DNA of 64,000 nt from Polyangiaceae bacterium (GCA_013361525.1 JABFXY010000051.1:1-64000); one strand, 5' to 3'. Positions 9,097-17,836 are shown, counted from the stretch's first letter. Notes: a model not told the origin generated them from the letters alone. Numbers and translations: made by a program.

Positions 9097-9215
9097 AGAG
9101 TCGAACGTGCGTACCCTAGCACCGTCGTTCGAGAGGCGCGAGAAGCTGATCGCTTCACCCAGCGCTCTAGACCTGAAGGCTCGACCTCGGCGAGGACCAG
9201 CTCTAGATCCGGCTG

Positions 9216-10265
9216 ATGCTGGACACGCGGTGCATCGACGCCGGGCTACCGCGCGGGCGGCGGCGCGAGCGGGCGGTCGAGACGGCGCTCCGAACGCACG
9301 CCGATCACGGCGGCGGTCGGGCGAGCACGCCGGAAGAGCTCGTCCTTTGCGGGTGCCTGACGGTGCTCATGGCCAGCTGGCTCGACGCGGGCAACGTGCC
9401 GCTGCCGGCGATCGACGACGAGGAGGGCGCAGCGATGCCGGCGTCGCTTCCGCCCGTCACCGATGCGCACGTCCACGTGTTCCCCGATGGCGTCTTCGAG
9501 GCGTTGTGGCGGTGGTTCGAGGCCTACGCGTGGCCCATTCGTTACAAGTTGCGCGCGCCGGAGGTCGTCCGCTTTCTTCTCTCGCGAGGTGTAGAGCGGG
9601 TGTTCGCGCTCCATTACGCGCACAAGCCGGGGATGGCTCGCGCGTTGAACTCCTTCGTGGCGGAGCTTTGTGCGAGCGATCCGCGGATCGTCGGCTTCGC
9701 GACGGTGCTGCCCGGTGAGCCCGATGCGCCGAAGATCCTCGAAGAGGCGAAGACGCTGGGCCTTCGCGCGGTGAAGCTCCACTGTCACGTGCAGAGCTTC
9801 GCGCCCGACGCACCGGAGGCGCTCGAGGTGTTCGGCGCGTGCCAGCGGCTCGGTCTCCCGGTGCTCGTTCATGCGGGGCGCGAGCCGCGAAGCCCGAAGT
9901 ACGCGGTGGACCCGTTCTCGCTCTGCGGCGCCGACCGCGTGGAGGCGGTGCTTCGCGCGTTCCCGACGCTGCGGGTTTGCGTTCCGCATTTCGGCGCCGA
10001 CGAGCAATCGACGTATTTCGAGCTGATCGAGCGCTACGACAACCTCTACCTCGACACGACGATGATGATGGGTGGCTACTTTCCGTTCGTGCCGACCGCG
10101 CGCTCGCTCCTCGCGCGACCGGAGCGGATCCTCTACGGCACCGACTTCCCGTCGCTTCCTTACGCGTGGGATCGCGAGCTCTCGCGCCTCGCAGCGTTCG
10201 GCCTACCCGAGGATGCGCTCGCGCAGATTCTTTCGGGCTCCGCGACGAGCTTCCTCGACGGCTGA
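9216..10265 (+). CDS. Amidohydrolase-family metal-dependent hydrolase
   Basis: A TIM-barrel amidohydrolase of the PF04909 (amidohydrolase-2) type. The first metal-binding motif H-x-H is in TDAHVHVFPDGVFE. KLHCHVQS, LPVLVHAG and the late Asp in RILYGTDFPSLPYAW match the remaining barrel ligands. Family members are hydrolases or non-oxidative decarboxylases; the substrate cannot be read. The longest frame begins at ATG 9216 (349 residues) without a ribosome site. An ATG at 9435 (MPASLPPVTDAHV) has GAGGAGG 8 bases upstream and gives a 276-residue protein, closer to the family core. The stretch between them has normal coding composition, so the start is undecided. It ends 2 bases before the convergent lipoprotein gene. 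Confidence 0.85.
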   Translation: MLDTRCIDAGLPRGRRRERAVETALRTHADHGGGRASTPEELVLCGCLTVLMASWLDAGNVPLPAIDDEEGAAMPASLPPVTDAHVHVFPDGVFEALWRWFEAYAWPIRYKLRAPEVVRFLLSRGVERVFALHYAHKPGMARALNSFVAELCASDPRIVGFATVLPGEPDAPKILEEAKTLGLRAVKLHCHVQSFAPDAPEALEVFGACQRLGLPVLVHAGREPRSPKYAVDPFSLCGADRVEAVLRAFPTLRVCVPHFGADEQSTYFELIERYDNLYLDTTMMMGGYFPFVPTARSLLARPERILYGTDFPSLPYAWDRELSRLAAFGLPEDALAQILSGSATSFLDG

Positions 10266-10267
10266 CG

Positions 10268-10687
10268 TCAGCGCGCGCTGAACGACTCGCGCGTGGGGCG
10301 CGCGATCGTTCGGCCTTCGAGATCGTCCAGCGCCTTGTAGAGGTCGTCGACGACGGCGGGCTTCAACCAGTTCGATCTGCCCTGCAGGTACTCGACGTTG
10401 CCTTCGTGGAGCATCGCGCGCGCTTGTTCGCGTCGCCCGAGCCGGTAGTGGGTGAGCCCGCAGTAGACGAGATAGCGAACGTGGGCCTTGTCGTTGAGGT
10501 AATCCTCGTCTTCCGAGGCGTCCCAACAGGCGCGCGACGCGGCGTTGTAGTTGCCGACTTCGTACTGTCGCACCGACAGACGAACGAAACCTCCCGGGGT
10601 GCCGCATCCCGAGAGGCCAACGGAGACGCCGACGCTCGCCGCGGCGAGAAGCAGCGGTAACACGTAGCGCTTTGCAACCTGCTGCAT
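10268..10687 (-). CDS. Small TPR-like lipoprotein
   Basis: A predicted lipoprotein of about 139 residues. From ATG 10687 (MQQVAKRYVLPLLLAAASVG) the signal peptide runs to a good lipobox, LSGC. The mature part reads as one or two TPR-like helical hairpins (YEVGNYNAASRACWDAS, then HVRYLVYCGLTHYRLGRREQ). Longer starts at 10696 (ATG) and 10708 (GTG) are possible, and none has a clear ribosome site. It is convergent with the amidohydrolase gene and divergent from the DUF2062 fusion gene. Function unknown; TPR lipoproteins commonly act as scaffolds in the periplasm or outer membrane. Confidence 0.6.
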   Translation of the reverse strand: MQQVAKRYVLPLLLAAASVGVSVGLSGCGTPGGFVRLSVRQYEVGNYNAASRACWDASEDEDYLNDKAHVRYLVYCGLTHYRLGRREQARAMLHEGNVEYLQGRSNWLKPAVVDDLYKALDDLEGRTIARPTRESFSAR

Positions 10688-10816
10688 GAAGAGCATGTGC
10701 CCGTTCACGACGAGACAAAGGGTCTCATGCTTTCATTGTGGATCCCAAGGCCCTCGAACGCTCGGAGCACCGTTTCGGCCTCCACGCGCGCCCCATGTGC
10801 GATTAAGAGATCTCTC

Positions 10817-12121
10817 GTGGCACAGTCGTCGCGTGCGTCCGATCGGGACGCGCCACTGTCGGAGCAGGTTCCCTCTTCATCGCGTGGTGCGGCCGCACGA
10901 TCGTTCTCTTTCGTGAGGGAAGAGCTGCGGCGCGTGTGGTGCGACATTCGCGGCGGCGATCTGTCACCTGCGCGTATCGCTGCGTCCGTCGCGCTCGGCG
11001 CGTTCATCGGGTGTTTGCCGATCTTCGGGCTGCACCTGCCGGTTGTGTTGCTTCTGTGCTTGCGCTTCCGCCTCGATGGGGCGCTCGCGTACCTTGCCGC
11101 GAACATCTCGAACCCGTTCATGGCGCCGTTCATCGTCGCCGCAGAAATCCAGGTCGGCGCGATCTGTTTCGAGCGGGAGCTTCCCGACATCGGCGGCAAG
11201 GTCGCGCTCGGCGACGCACTCGCATCGTTCCCGAAATACCTGGCGGTCGGCGCGCCCATCATCGGTGCAGGGACGGGGCTGGCTCTCGGCGTCGTCGCGT
11301 GGATCACGACGCTCGCAAAACGTCGCGTGCTCGGTCGCAGCCTGCGCCCCGCGTACAAGCTGCCGTCGAACGCGCCCGCGTGGGTCGTCGCCACGGAGCG
11401 GGTGGCCGCGCGTTACGCTCCGCCCGAGGATTCGTCGCCGGCGGCGAAGGCGCAGTTCAACTACGTGCGCATCAAGCTGCTGATGGATCCGATCGCGAAG
11501 CTCATCGCGGGGATCGGCGGTGAAGAGCGCGGCGTTCTCGGCGAGGTGCTCGACATCGGTACGGGGCGCGGTCAGCTGCCGATTCTTCTCGTCGAGCTCG
11601 GCCGCGCGACCCGTGGGTATGGTGTCGATTGGGACGAAGCGAAGGTGCGCGATGGCGCGCGGGCAGCGGCGCGCATACCCGCGTTACCGATCGAGCTCGC
11701 CCGAGGGGATGCGCGGACCGCGCCGCTGACCGAGGCGGACACGGTGCTCTTGATCGATCTCCTGCACTACTTCACGCTCGAGGAGCAGGACGCGATCCTG
11801 CGACGCGCGGCGCGCGCGGTTCGCAGCGGCGGCCGCCTCTTGGTTCGCGAAGCCGATACCGAGCGTGGGTGGCGAAGCTGGACGACGTTGCTCGAGGAGA
11901 AGGTCTTTACGACGCTGCGCTTCAACCGAGGCGAGCGCGTGAAGTTTCGCGCGAGCCGGGATTTAGCGCGCGTGATGGAGGAAGAAGGCCTTCGCGTCGA
12001 GATCGTCCCCGCATGGGGGAAGACGCCCTTCTCCAACGTGCTCTTGATCGGTCAGCGCAGCGAGACGGCTCAGGCGTGTCCGCCGGGCGGGGGCCAACCA
12101 CCGCCGCCGCCGGATCCGTAG
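10817..12121 (+). CDS. DUF2062 membrane domain fused to SAM-dependent methyltransferase
   Basis: A two-domain protein. The N-terminal part (about residues 20-170 from this start) is a DUF2062 domain, recognisable by ASVALGAFIGCLPIFGLHLP, the NISNPFMAPF turn and further membrane helices. A class I methyltransferase follows, with the SAM-binding motif I VLDIGTGRGQLPILL, then GYGVDWDEAKV and LLIDLLHYFTLEEQD. A membrane-anchored methyltransferase acting on a lipid or envelope substrate is a reasonable inference. I prefer GTG 10817 because the frame before it (ATG at 10697) reads as non-coding. The last 17 codons (ACPPGGGQPPPPPDP region) overlap, antisense, the repetitive 3' end of the convergent PrsW gene by 52 bases. 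Confidence 0.8.
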   Translation: MAQSSRASDRDAPLSEQVPSSSRGAAARSFSFVREELRRVWCDIRGGDLSPARIAASVALGAFIGCLPIFGLHLPVVLLLCLRFRLDGALAYLAANISNPFMAPFIVAAEIQVGAICFERELPDIGGKVALGDALASFPKYLAVGAPIIGAGTGLALGVVAWITTLAKRRVLGRSLRPAYKLPSNAPAWVVATERVAARYAPPEDSSPAAKAQFNYVRIKLLMDPIAKLIAGIGGEERGVLGEVLDIGTGRGQLPILLVELGRATRGYGVDWDEAKVRDGARAAARIPALPIELARGDARTAPLTEADTVLLIDLLHYFTLEEQDAILRRAARAVRSGGRLLVREADTERGWRSWTTLLEEKVFTTLRFNRGERVKFRASRDLARVMEEEGLRVEIVPAWGKTPFSNVLLIGQRSETAQACPPGGGQPPPPPDP

Positions 12122-13218
12122 CCGCCGGATCCGTAGCCACCAGGGCCGTAACCGCCGGGACCCTGTCCGTAGCCACCCGGCCCTTGAGGCGCACCGTAGC
12201 CAGGCGCTTGGCCCCAGCCTGCTTGTTGCGGAGGCGCTTGCGGCGCGTGAGCCTGCGGCGCGTGAGGCTGGGGCGCCTGCGGTTGTGGCGCATGGCCGTG
12301 GGGATGAGGCCCAGGGTAGGGATGCTGCGGGTACGCGTGCGGCTGCATCGGTTGATGCCAGCCCTGCGGCGGCCCGTACGGATTCGGCGCGTGACCCCCA
12401 TACGGCGTGTGCATCCCGTAGGGCGCGGGTGCCGCGGGGTGGAACGCGGGGTGGCCAAAGGGCGCGCCGTATCCGCGCTGCGCGAGGTGATACGGGAGCG
12501 GGCGCTCGAGCGGTCGCGCATGATCGCCGAGGAGCGCGTCGTCCTCTTTCAATGCGCTCTTCACGAGCTGCCGCGTGACGAGCGCGCAAACGACGACGAT
12601 GCCGACCGCGATCGCGAAGCCGAGCAAAGGCTCCGGCGGCGCGAAGCCGAACTTGCCGCCGCTGAAGACCGCCCAGTCGTAGAGGCCGTGAATGAAGACG
12701 GCGATCCCGTAGCCGAGCGACACCTTGACGAACGCCGAGCCGCGCATCTTCGCGCGGCCGACGAAGTAGCCCATGATCGCGGAGCAAGTGGCGTGCAGCG
12801 GCACCGCGCTGATCGCGCGCGCGATGCCGGTGACGATGTTGCCGCCGGCGTACAGCACGTTCTCGAGGAGCGCGAAGCCGAGCGAGGTGGCGGCCGTGTA
12901 AAGGATGCCGTCCATCACCTCGTTGAACGCTTCTTTGCGCCAGAAGTAGAGCATCACGATGGAGAGCTTCAGCCCTTCCTCGACGCCCGCCGCGACCACG
13001 AAGGAGTTCACGAGCTGGCCCTGCGCCTGGACGAGGCCCGTCCCCAAAATAGCGCTCAACGTAAGCTCGATGATCACGGCCGGGATGATCGAGACCATCC
13101 CGAAGATGACCGCGTTGCGAACCATGCCCGGCGGCTCGGGCCGCTTCTCGTCCCACTTCTTGAAGAGGTAGACGAGCAGGACGGCAGGCAGGATGGCGAC
13201 GGCGAGGGTGATGTGCAT
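12070..13218 (-). CDS. PrsW-family intramembrane metalloprotease-like protein with long Gly/Pro/His/Gln tail
   Basis: The first 220 residues match the PrsW family, membrane proteases related to CAAX proteases that in Bacillus cleave an anti-sigma factor. The expected motifs are present: EExxK as E80-E81-GLK, a second conserved Glu at 119 in FALLENVLY, His142 in PLHATC and His177 in HGLYDW. Several membrane helices surround them. From about residue 250 there is a 130-residue low-complexity tail. It is rich in His/Pro/Gln (HAPQPQAPQPHAPQAHAPQ) and then Gly/Tyr (GGYGQGPGGYGPGGYG). This tail is unusual for PrsW and may mediate self-association. The gene end overlaps the convergent methyltransferase gene. 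Confidence 0.85.
   Translation of the reverse strand: MHITLAVAILPAVLLVYLFKKWDEKRPEPPGMVRNAVIFGMVSIIPAVIIELTLSAILGTGLVQAQGQLVNSFVVAAGVEEGLKLSIVMLYFWRKEAFNEVMDGILYTAATSLGFALLENVLYAGGNIVTGIARAISAVPLHATCSAIMGYFVGRAKMRGSAFVKVSLGYGIAVFIHGLYDWAVFSGGKFGFAPPEPLLGFAIAVGIVVVCALVTRQLVKSALKEDDALLGDHARPLERPLPYHLAQRGYGAPFGHPAFHPAAPAPYGMHTPYGGHAPNPYGPPQGWHQPMQPHAYPQHPYPGPHPHGHAPQPQAPQPHAPQAHAPQAPPQQAGWGQAPGYGAPQGPGGYGQGPGGYGPGGYGSGGYGSGGGGGWPPPGGHA
12112..12177. repeat. Imperfect 15-bp tandem repeats in the PrsW tail
   Basis: Units GGATCCGTAGCCGCC (12112), GGATCCGTAGCCACC (12127) and AGGGCCGTAACCGCC (12142), plus a diverged longer copy to 12177. On the minus strand they encode the Gly-Gly-Tyr-Gly-Ser units of the tail. 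The first units also lie within or next to the 3' end of the overlapping methyltransferase gene. Confidence 0.85.
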
Positions 13219-13385
13219 ACGGCGCGTCCATCATCGAGTCCGGAGGACAGGCGCGCAAGGCGCGAACGATCCGCCGTTTTGTTCGCCGCCCCGCACCCGA
13301 AGACGGCCGGACCGCGCGTGAGGCAACTCGATGTACGAGCCGAGCGACAACCCTGCTATGGCGACGGGGGAAAGAACCGAATCCG

Positions 13386-13601
13386 ATGAAACAGGAACGC
13401 GAGTCCAACTTCGTCTACGACCACCCCGCGCTCGTCGCGGTGGTCATCACGCTCGCCATCGCGGGGGCGTTCATTGGGGCCATCTACTCGTCGGCGACCG
13501 GTCACAGCGCGCACGGCGAAACGCACGGCGCCGCCAGCGGCAGCGCCCACCCGCACGGAAGCGCGGCGCCTGCTTCCACCGCGAAGCCCGCCGGTCACTG
13601 A
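13386..13601 (+). CDS. Small single-span membrane protein with His-rich tail
   Basis: A 71-residue protein with about 14 polar residues, one membrane helix (ALVAVVITLAIAGAFIGAIY) and a C-terminal tail rich in His, Gly, Ser and Ala (GHSAHGETHGAASGSAHPHG). The ATG is preceded by GGGGGAAAG about 11 bases upstream. No family is recognised. The tail could bind a metal, but that is inference only. It is divergent from the PrsW gene and ends in a hairpin shared with the convergent peptide-transporter gene. Confidence 0.55.
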   Translation: MKQERESNFVYDHPALVAVVITLAIAGAFIGAIYSSATGHSAHGETHGAASGSAHPHGSAAPASTAKPAGH

Positions 13602-13628
13602 GCCGACGCACCGAAGCCGACGCCGACA

Positions 13629-13647
13629 GCCGGGCTTCCCGCCCGGC
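13629..13647. terminator. Hairpin between convergent genes
   Basis: GCCGGGC at 13629-13635 pairs perfectly with GCCCGGC at 13641-13647 around a 5-base loop. It lies between the convergent small membrane protein and POT transporter genes and so could terminate both. No U-run follows on either strand. Confidence 0.5.
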
Positions 13648-13663
13648 CTCGGCAGCGACAGCG

Positions 13664-15631
13664 TCACTTCTGCAGGTACGTCTTGCCTTTGTAGGTCGCG
13701 GCCAAAACCGTGAAGAGCACGGAGGCGACGGCCATCAGCGCGGTGAAGACCCAGAAGAACTGGCTCAGCGTCAGGATCTTCTGCATCGGGGCGAGGAACG
13801 CGACGAGGACGTTTCCAAACGTCACGCCGAGTAGCCAAAAGCCCATGATGGTCGACTTCATCCGGCGGGGAGCCTGGGTGTAGGCGAACGCGAGGCCGGT
13901 CGTGGATACCAGGACCTCGGACGTCGTCATCACGAGGTACTGAATCACCTGCCACAGGACGTGCACCGTCCCGCCGGCCGCGTGTGCGGCTTCGATGCGC
14001 GTCTGCACCATCGCGGCTGCAGCGAACGAAACCGCGGCGAGGAACATGCCGATCGACATCAGGCGCAGGGGCTTCACCGCCCGCCCGCGCTTCTCGAGCG
14101 GCTGCAGCACGAGCACGTTGAGGGCCGGGATGATCATCATGACCATCAGCGGGTTCAGCGCTTGGATCTGCTGCGGCTTCAGCTGGATCGACGTGGTCTG
14201 TCCTTGCGTGATGTCGAGCCCGACGGCCGCGAGGCCGGCGACGGCCATCGCGCCGAAGAGCACGAGCGGCACGATGCGCGGGATGCGCTTGTTCGACACC
14301 CAGAGCATGAGCCACGTGCCGCCGTAGAGCGCACCGGCGATGACCGCCCCGATCGCGAAGCGACCGGTCCACAGCGGCACCGTCAGGTCTCGGTTCATCT
14401 CTTTCGCCTGCTGGACCCAGGTCGAGGCGTGTTGGTCGAACAGCGCCCAGAAGAACATCACCATCGAGAAGACGAGAATGATGCGGAGCACCGCGGGCGG
14501 ACCTTCGGCGGCTTCGTCGCCCATCTCCGCCCGCGCGACGTCGAAGAAGCCTTCACCGGGCTTCCGCTTGTGGCGGTTTTTGATCGCGTACGTCACGACC
14601 GCGAGAAACCCGTCGTCCTTCTCCATGCGCTGACGCACCGCGAAGAGGACGAACGCGGCGACGACGAGACCGGCCGCGATCGCGAAGTAGTGCCAGGAAG
14701 AGACGGCGAGGTGCGTCAGGTAGCCGGTCAGGTACTCGCTGTAGAACGCCGCGCCGCTCATGCCCTCGGCGCTCGGCGCCTTGTAGTGATCGCCCTCGAC
14801 GAAGACGGCGACGATCAACGCGATGACCGGGGCGAACAAAAGGATCGCGACCCCAAAGTCCAAGAAGCCCGACATGCCTCCGGGCTTTGGCGGCACGTGG
14901 ACGAAGCGCTTGCGGCCCAGGAAGAAGATGAGCGTCGCGATGCCCATGAAGATGCCGGGCACGCCGAACGCGACCTCTGGGCCGAACTTGTCGTTGAGGA
15001 TCGGCGTGAGGATCGTGGAGAAGAACGAGCCGAAGTTGATGATGAAGTAGAAGATCTGGAACACCACCGGCACGAGGCCCGAGTTCTTCGCGCTGAACTG
15101 ATCGCCGACGTTCGCCGAGACGCACGGCTTGATGCCGCCCGAGCCCACGGCGATGAGGCCGAGACCCGCGTACATGCCCAGCTCGGCGCCGCCGAAGTTC
15201 CCCATCTCGGCGAGGCGCCCGGCCACCGCGAGCACGGCGTGGCCGGCGCAGTAGATGAGCGACACGAACAAGATGACCGGGAACTTCCCGAGCAACCGAT
15301 CGGCGAGGATCGCACCGGCCATCGGGAACGCGTAGACGCCCGCCATGAACAGGTGCGCGACCGCCGTGGCTTTTGCCTTCGCCGCGTCGGTCTGATCCTG
15401 TGTCAGGAGCGACTCGTCGACGAACTGCACGTAGAGCGACGCGAGGTACGTGTAGAGGATCGCGCGCATGCCGTAGTAGCTGAAGCGCTCGGCGCCCTCG
15501 TTGCCGACGATGAACGGGATGCCGGCTGGGAAGCGCTTCGACTCGTCTGCGGCGGCGGCCGTCGAGTCGGTCGGCGTCTGCAGCGCGTCGCTCGCTGCGT
15601 AGGGGTTCTGCGGCGGGGTGGCCGTGCTCAT
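13664..15631 (-). CDS. POT/PTR-family proton-dependent oligopeptide transporter
   Basis: A 655-residue MFS-type transporter that couples di-/tripeptide uptake to proton entry. The signature ExxERFxYYG is present near the N-terminus as GNEGAERFSYYGMRAILYTY. The PTR2 segment AVGSGGIKPCVSANVGDQF follows, and late helices around FFWALFDQHASTWVQQAKEM match the family. I start at ATG 15631 (MSTATPPQNPY); the GTG at 15640 would add three residues. The protein is longer than many bacterial POTs (about 500) because of extended loops around residues 270-330. It is convergent with the small His-tail gene. With the peptidases elsewhere in the window it fits a peptide-using lifestyle. Confidence 0.92.
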   Translation of the reverse strand: MSTATPPQNPYAASDALQTPTDSTAAAADESKRFPAGIPFIVGNEGAERFSYYGMRAILYTYLASLYVQFVDESLLTQDQTDAAKAKATAVAHLFMAGVYAFPMAGAILADRLLGKFPVILFVSLIYCAGHAVLAVAGRLAEMGNFGGAELGMYAGLGLIAVGSGGIKPCVSANVGDQFSAKNSGLVPVVFQIFYFIINFGSFFSTILTPILNDKFGPEVAFGVPGIFMGIATLIFFLGRKRFVHVPPKPGGMSGFLDFGVAILLFAPVIALIVAVFVEGDHYKAPSAEGMSGAAFYSEYLTGYLTHLAVSSWHYFAIAAGLVVAAFVLFAVRQRMEKDDGFLAVVTYAIKNRHKRKPGEGFFDVARAEMGDEAAEGPPAVLRIILVFSMVMFFWALFDQHASTWVQQAKEMNRDLTVPLWTGRFAIGAVIAGALYGGTWLMLWVSNKRIPRIVPLVLFGAMAVAGLAAVGLDITQGQTTSIQLKPQQIQALNPLMVMMIIPALNVLVLQPLEKRGRAVKPLRLMSIGMFLAAVSFAAAAMVQTRIEAAHAAGGTVHVLWQVIQYLVMTTSEVLVSTTGLAFAYTQAPRRMKSTIMGFWLLGVTFGNVLVAFLAPMQKILTLSQFFWVFTALMAVASVLFTVLAATYKGKTYLQK

Positions 15632-15767
15632 GGGGCGCACATGCTACAGCGGTCGGGGCCGATCGCCTCACGGACTCGACATCGCGACGCGACGAGCGCA
15701 GGTCGCGCGTGTCCGATCACGCGTGCGCCTCCTGGGCTGCCCTGTCAGAACACTCTCAGGGGGCACC

Positions 15768-16682
15768 ATGAGAGGTTGGTCCTGCTCGATCGCTGCGGTG
15801 ATCTCGCTCTTGGCGACGAGCGGTTGTGGAGCCTCCTCGAGAGCGACGCCAACGGCGCCGCGCGCGGCGGTCGCGCAGGAGGACGCCGTCAGCGCGGCGG
15901 ATCTAGCGCGCGCGATCATCGACGGGCGAACGGGTGGGCTCTTCGAGCTTCGCGCGTTCCGTTTTCACCCGACGTCGGCCGAAGCGATCGGTGAGCTCGG
16001 CAACTGGGGCGAGGCCGTGAAGAAGCTCGGCTTCGATCCGCTGATGGACGTGGCGCGCGTCTTCGTCGTCGCCGGCCACGCGCAAGACTCGAGCGCGATC
16101 GTCGTCATCGAGCCCGAGGTCGACGACGACGCGATCGCCGTCGCGCTCGTGAAGCGCGGCGCCAAGATCGGTCCCGACGTCCCGTATCCGCAGGCGCGCA
16201 TTCCGATCCGGGGCCACGGCGATCACGTGGCCGCCCTCGTGCAGCCGCGGATGCTGGTGATCGCGCCGGCCCACTACGCATCGGAGCTGCCGCGGATGCG
16301 CGTGCGCGCGAAGCTGCCGCCGCCTTCGGGGCGCGCTGCGGCTCAGTTCTTCGCGTTCGATCCGGCCGACAGCCTCGGATACAACCCGCGCTGGCCGGAG
16401 ACGATCACCTCGGCGCACGCGGAGATCGAGTTCACGTCGCGAGGCGGCGCCGTCGTGCGCTTCTTCGCCGATTCGATCACCGACGCGCAGGCACAAAAAG
16501 ACGCGAAGAGCCTGACCGAAGAGGCGCACCGCTTGCTCACGGTCGACCTCGCGATCTTCGAGCTCCACCTTCTCGACCCGCCGGTGTTCGAGGCGCAGGG
16601 GCGCCGCATCTTCATGCAATCGGGGCTGCTGCCCACGGACGTCGATTGGCTGCTGCGTTTCAATGGAGGCCTGGGTACATGA
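15768..16682 (+). CDS. Predicted lipoprotein, unknown function
   Basis: A 304-residue lipoprotein. ATG 15768 has AGGGGG 5-6 bases upstream and opens a signal peptide (MRGWSCSIAAVISLLATSGC) ending in a lipobox Cys. The mature protein is alpha/beta with no recognisable motif. Segments such as NWGEAVKKLGFDPLMDVARV and VIEPEVDDDAIAVALVKRGA resemble proteins that evaluate a pairwise score over model structures, but I cannot name the family. It overlaps the next lipoprotein gene by 4 bases (ATGA), so the two products are probably made in equal amounts. Confidence 0.65.
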   Translation: MRGWSCSIAAVISLLATSGCGASSRATPTAPRAAVAQEDAVSAADLARAIIDGRTGGLFELRAFRFHPTSAEAIGELGNWGEAVKKLGFDPLMDVARVFVVAGHAQDSSAIVVIEPEVDDDAIAVALVKRGAKIGPDVPYPQARIPIRGHGDHVAALVQPRMLVIAPAHYASELPRMRVRAKLPPPSGRAAAQFFAFDPADSLGYNPRWPETITSAHAEIEFTSRGGAVVRFFADSITDAQAQKDAKSLTEEAHRLLTVDLAIFELHLLDPPVFEAQGRRIFMQSGLLPTDVDWLLRFNGGLGT

Positions 16683-17323
16683 AGTGGCTGTTGTTCGCTC
16701 TGCCCCTCGCGGTTGGTTGCGCCGCGACGCAGAAGCAGGTCGACCCGCCCGGCAATCTGTTCCCCGAAGGACGATATTCCCAGACGACACGCGCCGTCCC
16801 ATGCCTCGACCGCGCGCAGAGCTTCCTCGATGCGGCGGGTCAGCTCATGGCGAACCCGCCTGCTCCGATCCCCGGCGACGATCACATCGTGACGACGCTC
16901 GAGTTGCTCGATGTGGCGCGGCACGTGGACGTCGCGGCGATCGAAGTGCGGACACACCGAGGCACGAACGACGTGGTGTACGTCGCGGTGTCGCCGCTTC
17001 GCGATCCGACGGCGCCGATCCCGCTCGAGCTCGGCAACGATCCGCAGCTGACGGTGCGCCTGCTCCTGAAGGCGACCACACACGGCGGCCTCTTCGAGGA
17101 TCTCACGTATTGCTACGAGAAGACCGCATACACGTCGCAGTCGGCGGACGTGCGCGGGCTCAAGCTCGTGATCGACGACGACCCGATCTACGCGCCGCGG
17201 GTCAGCATCCACGTCGAGTTCGAGCCGGAGGGGAAAAACGAGAAACCCGGAGACATGCCCTACGGTGAACGGCTCGCACAGCCTCAGGATTCGAACGTCG
17301 GAGAAGCCCTCCGACGACAGTGA
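16679..17323 (+). CDS. Predicted lipoprotein, coupled to the preceding one
   Basis: A 214-residue lipoprotein. ATG 16679 has GGAGG 9 bases upstream, inside the end of the preceding gene, and opens a short signal peptide (MKWLLFALPLAVGC) with lipobox AVGC. The mature part is soluble, with two cysteines (VPCLDRAQ and LTYCYEK), and ends in a charged tail. No family is recognised. Its stop is 40 bases before the channel-like gene on the same strand, so the two lipoproteins and the channel-like protein may form one transcript. Confidence 0.65.
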   Translation: MKWLLFALPLAVGCAATQKQVDPPGNLFPEGRYSQTTRAVPCLDRAQSFLDAAGQLMANPPAPIPGDDHIVTTLELLDVARHVDVAAIEVRTHRGTNDVVYVAVSPLRDPTAPIPLELGNDPQLTVRLLLKATTHGGLFEDLTYCYEKTAYTSQSADVRGLKLVIDDDPIYAPRVSIHVEFEPEGKNEKPGDMPYGERLAQPQDSNVGEALRRQ

Positions 17324-17363
17324 TGTCGCAGCTTCCGCCGGCCTGCTAGCTTGAAGGCCGACG

Positions 17364-17810
17364 ATGGATTTGCGACAGCCCCTGCTTCTGTATCTCGGCA
17401 GCCAGCTGCTCGGCAGCGACCTCGACCGGTTGAAGTCCGACTTTCGCGACTTCCTCGGCAAAGACCCGCTGGGCAGCGCCATCGGCACGGTCCTCGTCGG
17501 CGGCCTACTCTTCTACGAGGCCGAACGACGAGAGAATCCGAAGGTGCAGACGCTGAACGACGCGCTCATGTACGTGTCGACGAGCCTGAGCGTCGGCTAT
17601 TCGGACATCTTCCCCAAGACGGAGAAGGGCAAGCTCATCGCCGCCGCGCTGCAGACGTTGGGCCCCGCGATCTCGTCGCAGGCGCTCGATCCTCCGCACA
17701 TCGCGATGAACAAGTACGAGGACGATTCGCTCGACATGCAGCGCCGCATGCTCGACAAACTCGACGCCATCCTGACCGAGCTCGAGCGGCAGCGCCCCAA
17801 AGCGCCCTGA
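17364..17810 (+). CDS. Degenerate two-TM potassium-channel-like protein
   Basis: A 148-residue protein with the layout of a two-helix K+ channel: helix 1 (GSAIGTVLVGGLLFYEAE), a pore loop, then helix 2 (KGKLIAAALQTLGPAISS). The pore loop reads TSLSVGYSDIFP, with S76-V77-G78-Y79-S80-D81 in place of the canonical TVGYGD filter. Gly-Tyr and the Asp are kept but the second Gly is Ser, so ion selectivity may differ or be lost. The C-terminal 40 residues are helical and charged (DMQRRMLDKLDAILTELE), a possible coiled coil for assembly. It sits downstream of two coupled lipoproteins. Confidence 0.6.
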   Translation: MDLRQPLLLYLGSQLLGSDLDRLKSDFRDFLGKDPLGSAIGTVLVGGLLFYEAERRENPKVQTLNDALMYVSTSLSVGYSDIFPKTEKGKLIAAALQTLGPAISSQALDPPHIAMNKYEDDSLDMQRRMLDKLDAILTELERQRPKAP

Positions 17811-17836
17811 GCCCGGCGCGCGCCCTGAGCTCGGCG
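17802..17836. repeat. Two 17-bp direct repeats at a gene end
   Basis: GCGCCCTGAGCCCGGCG (17802-17818) and GCGCCCTGAGCTCGGCG (17820-17836) differ at one base and are 18 bases apart. The first copy contains the TGA stop of the channel-like gene. The second lies in the gap before the convergent radical SAM gene and runs into the palindromic GAGCTC pair at 17827-17841, which could form a terminator stem. Confidence 0.8.

Noticed and set aside
11629..13389. 586-codon plus-strand open frame across the PrsW gene
   Set aside because: Antisense shadow of a well-supported gene; its translation is Arg/Ala-rich low complexity with no domain.
13961..15994. 677-codon plus-strand open frame
   Set aside because: Shadow of the POT transporter; Arg/Asp/His-rich composition typical of antisense frames in GC-rich DNA.
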